From: Maribacter sp. BPC-D8 | GTDB taxonomy: Bacteria > Bacteroidota > Bacteroidia > Flavobacteriales > Flavobacteriaceae | Assembly (NCBI RefSeq): GCF_035207705.1 | Contig: NZ_CP128187.1 | Coordinates: 4,154,001 to 4,218,000 of the forward strand | DNA: 64,000 nt | Reading direction: 5' to 3' | Part shown: positions 61,950 to 64,000 of the stretch, one piece after another | Position numbering within the stretch: position 1 is the first letter of the stretch | Layout of the letters: the number at the start of each line of letters is the position of its first letter | Notes under the pieces: generated by a model | Database searches by the model: none | The model's input: the letters and a program-made list of their open reading frames with translations, nothing else | What the model was told of the DNA's origin: nothing | Translations under genes and position numbers: made by a program

Positions 61950-62121
61950 CGTCAGAAAATTTGAACATGAGTACCATGGCGATAATAAGAATTATGTTAC
62001 TTACTGGACCCATGTAGGCTTTCCAGTGTGCAGTGCTATGGTCAATATCTGTTAAGTTGACTACAAATAATATGAGCGCAAATAATGCGATGCCAATATA
62101 TATCCATCTATTAATTTTCAT
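61939..62121 (-). CDS. Small two-helix membrane protein within the arg operon
   Basis: A 60-residue protein with two predicted membrane helices (WIYIGIALFALILFVVNL, residues 6-23, and VSNIILIIAMVLMF, residues 40-53) and a short polar loop, DIDHSTAHWKAYMGP. It overlaps argF' upstream and argB downstream by 11 bp each, so translation is probably coupled on both sides. No function is known. Confidence 0.75.
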   Translation of the reverse strand: MKINRWIYIGIALFALILFVVNLTDIDHSTAHWKAYMGPVSNIILIIAMVLMFKFSDDEK

Positions 62122-63052
62122 TGCTCTCCAGTATTTTCTTTAGAACCAATTGTGCTGCGTATGTTCTGTTATTCGCTTGTTCAATGACCAATGATTGTGC
62201 ACTATCTAGAACGTCATCGGCAACCACTACATTTCTACGTACGGGTAAACAATGCATAAATTTAGCCTTTCCTAATTTTTTTAAGGTCATTTGCCAAGTA
62301 GTATCTTGAGATTTTATTTGACCGTAATCGGTATAACTACTCCAGTTTTTTACATATACAAAATCGGCATTTTCTAGCGCCTTCTCTTGATTGTTTTCAA
62401 TCTTAGCATCTTTGGTAATATTAGGGTCTAGCTCATAACCTTCAGGATGTGTAATCACAAATTCGGCATTTTGCTTCTGCATCATTTGAATAAAAGAATT
62501 GGCGACCGCGTGTGGTAAAGCCCTTGGGTGTGGTGCCCATGACAAAACTACCTTTGGGTTGTTCTTAAAATTATGTTCTTCTAAAGTAATGGCATCGGTA
62601 AGTGCCTGTAAAGGGTGCCCCACAGAACTCTCCATATTTACGATAGGCACAGATGCGTATGTTTTAAAGCCGTTTAATACTTCTTCTGCTTCATCTAAAT
62701 CTTTGTCTTTCAACCCTGCAAATGCACGTATTGCTATGATGTCGCAATATTGAGAAATTACTTGAGCAGCCTCTTTTATATGCTCAGAGGTACCTTGATC
62801 CATAATAGTCCCGTCGGCATATTCTAGAGCCCAGCCTTCACTACCAAAATTCATAACAATAACTTCCATACCTAAATTCAATGCCGCTTTTTGAGTACTT
62901 AAACGTGTACGTAGCGAGTTGTTGAAAAATAGGAGTCCGATAGTTTTGTCACTACCCAAGGCTTTAAATTTCTTAGGTTGTTTTTTAAGCGATATAGCTT
63001 CTTTTACCCAGGTAGATAAAGAGTCAATATCATTTATAGAAAGGTAATTCAT
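62111..63052 (-). CDS. argF': N-succinyl- or N-acetylornithine carbamoyltransferase (ArgF')
   Basis: A 313-residue transcarbamylase of the Bacteroidota acylornithine type. The carbamoyl-phosphate site is FFNNSLRTRLSTQKAA (about residues 42-57), followed by SWAPHPRALPHAV, HPEGYEL and HCLPVRRNVVV. Classical OTCase motifs (STRT) are absent, which supports acylornithine use. Residue 89, next to Glu-His, is Ser where, as I recall it, Pro marks succinyl and Glu marks acetyl specificity. It overlaps proB by 4 bp. Confidence 0.9.
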   Translation of the reverse strand: MNYLSINDIDSLSTWVKEAISLKKQPKKFKALGSDKTIGLLFFNNSLRTRLSTQKAALNLGMEVIVMNFGSEGWALEYADGTIMDQGTSEHIKEAAQVISQYCDIIAIRAFAGLKDKDLDEAEEVLNGFKTYASVPIVNMESSVGHPLQALTDAITLEEHNFKNNPKVVLSWAPHPRALPHAVANSFIQMMQKQNAEFVITHPEGYELDPNITKDAKIENNQEKALENADFVYVKNWSSYTDYGQIKSQDTTWQMTLKKLGKAKFMHCLPVRRNVVVADDVLDSAQSLVIEQANNRTYAAQLVLKKILESNEN

Positions 63053-63816
63053 GATGCTTTGATTTTTGTAAATGTGCTTTTATTATCAATGGCGTCGGTA
63101 ATGAAGTGATCTTTTAAACCATTTGTAATCCAAGTTTCAATACCTGCTTTTTGAGCGATGGTTGCTGCATCTATTTTAGATTGCATTCCGCCTGTGCCAT
63201 GCGTAGATTTAGATTCTCCGATTTCTTTTAATAGGATGCTTAGATCCGATACTGTTTCGATAGTTTTTGGTGTAGTAGTTGATAAGGATGACTTCGTATA
63301 AATACCGTAAGTATTGGTAGCAATAATTAGAATATCTGCGGATAAAAGAGAGGCTGTTAGTCCTGCTAATTTATCGTTATCGCCAAACTTAATTTCATCG
63401 GTTGCTACCGTGTCATTTTCATTAATGATAGGGATGAAATTATTAGCAACCAGAACGTTTATCGTGTTTTTAATATTCACTCTAGTTTGCTCTTTTTCAA
63501 AGTCGGAATATGATAGTAAACACTGTGATGTAAAAAGACCTAATTCTCTAAAATTCTCTTGAAAAATACGCATTAAGTGCGGCTGACCAATAGATGCCAA
63601 TGCCTGTTTTACATTGATTTCTTCGCCATTATGCTCCAGTTTTACAAATTGTTTCGCTGCGGCAATAGCACCAGAACTCACAATAATAAATTCATATTGA
63701 TCTTTCAAAGCTGCTATTTGCCTACCAATATCTTCAATTTTACCACGAGAAATATGGTCGGTATCCTTAGTTAAGGTATTGGAACCCAATTTTAATAAAA
63801 TTCTCTTTTTCAACAT
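63049..63816 (-). CDS. proB: Glutamate 5-kinase, short form without PUA domain
   Basis: A 255-residue amino-acid kinase of proline synthesis. It has RILLKLGSNTL, VSSGAIAAAKQ, IPIINENDTVATDEIKFGDNDKLA and the late THGTGGMQSKIDAA. The C-terminal PUA domain of E. coli ProB is missing, as in other Bacteroidota as I recall. It is 70 bp after proA and overlaps argF' by 4 bp. Confidence 0.95.
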   Translation of the reverse strand: MLKKRILLKLGSNTLTKDTDHISRGKIEDIGRQIAALKDQYEFIIVSSGAIAAAKQFVKLEHNGEEINVKQALASIGQPHLMRIFQENFRELGLFTSQCLLSYSDFEKEQTRVNIKNTINVLVANNFIPIINENDTVATDEIKFGDNDKLAGLTASLLSADILIIATNTYGIYTKSSLSTTTPKTIETVSDLSILLKEIGESKSTHGTGGMQSKIDAATIAQKAGIETWITNGLKDHFITDAIDNKSTFTKIKAS

Positions 63817-63853
63817 GCTTGTCTCATTTTTTCTAGGATGAGTTTTAATTTTT

Positions 63854-63888
63854 CCTAACTCCTAACTCCTAACTCCTAACTCCTAACT
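63854..63888 (+). repeat. Tandem heptamer array, 5 exact copies of CCTAACT
   Basis: Five uninterrupted units follow the leader TTTTAATTTTT. The last unit overlaps the stop codon of minus-strand proA (63887-63889) by 2 bp. The same array abuts the stop of the ABC exporter at 6341. Confidence 0.97.
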
Positions 63889-64000
63889 ATCTAATCTGTC
63901 CATTCCCTTTTACGTACCATTTATTGGTGACTAGGTGTTGTAACCCAATTGGTCCGCGTTGGTGTAATTTATCGGTACTGATAGCTAGTTCACCACCTAG
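63887..64000 (-). CDS. proA: Gamma-glutamyl phosphate reductase, C-terminal end only
   Basis: The last 38 codons of a minus-strand gene cut by the window edge. They encode [20 protein letters not shown], then a short tail ending YVKGNGQIR. The ISTxKLHxRGP motif is that of ProA, and proB follows. Its TAG stop coincides with the end of a heptamer array. Confidence 0.9.
   Translation of the reverse strand, partial: LGGELAISTDKLHQRGPIGLQHLVTNKWYVKGNGQIR

Noticed and set aside
1..64000. tRNA, rRNA, riboswitch or insertion sequence
   Set aside because: No cloverleaf, rRNA-like block, known aptamer core or transposase frame was recognised by eye; a covariance-model search would be needed to be certain.

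Overview
The window is AT-rich bacterial chromosome from a member of the Flavobacteriia (phylum Bacteroidota), most likely a marine Flavobacteriaceae. This is inferred from several features: a SusC/SusD pair with an alpha-glucan locus, ArgF'-type ornithine-derivative carbamoyltransferase in a pro/arg cluster, mevalonate-pathway genes, many lipoproteins, short ProB, and promoters of the Bacteroidota type (TTG, then about 17 nt, then TAnnTTTG). I see no rRNA, tRNA, CRISPR array, transposase, integrase or phage gene.

Layout. 1-6340: the end of an ABC ATPase, a lipoprotein amidase, Fe-S assembly genes (mrp, nfu), then a ferredoxin-NADP reductase and its likely [2Fe-2S] ferredoxin. A four-helix-bundle (S23/IVP-type) gene with inverted heptamer flanks sits between the last two. 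A 580-bp mosaic of intergenic repeat families follows. 6341-12930: ABC exporter, TPM-domain protein, Ntn-hydrolase acylase and small secreted proteins, one with an apparent frameshift in its signal peptide. 12565-16912: a five-gene operon that fits D-serine or D-hydroxy-amino-acid use (GntP/DsdX-type permease, RidA, zinc/PLP D-serine dehydratase or D-threonine aldolase, M19 dipeptidase, unknown). 17014-26270: aquaporin, phosphoesterase, a GAF protein of unknown role, an HD hydrolase fused to a Pycsar-effector-like membrane domain, and a very large phosphoesterase / kinase-like / outer-membrane-barrel fusion. 26280-35985: an operon of two paralogous FG-GAP (VCBS)/ASPIC-UnbV lipoproteins, a vanadium haloperoxidase-like PAP2 protein, a GyrI-like protein and a beta-propeller lipoprotein. 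36262-50292: sodium symporter, then the alpha-glucan locus susD-susC <> lacI-pgmB-GH65-GH13, followed by a glycerophosphodiesterase. 50292-58757: flavoprotein, DUF1697, TspO, mevalonate genes (mvaD, mvk), UbiA prenyltransferase, an RluB-like protein with an altered catalytic motif, a metallopeptidase and a YihY/BrkB protein. 58754-64000: proA(partial)-proB-argF'-small membrane protein-argB-argE-argH on the minus strand.

How the genes work together. In the glucan locus, SusCD would import oligosaccharides to the periplasm. The cytoplasmic GH13 and GH65 maltose phosphorylase would yield glucose and beta-glucose-1-P, and PgmB would turn the latter into glucose-6-P. A LacI-type palindrome lies just upstream of the predicted susC -7 box. 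The most unusual items are the heptamer-array family and its link to the S23-like gene, the kinase-like motifs in the middle of the 1240-residue fusion, the RluB-like protein lacking the catalytic Asp, the homopolymer frameshift at 12182-12188, and the HD-PycTM gene without a cyclase. All functional calls are from reading motifs; no database search was run.
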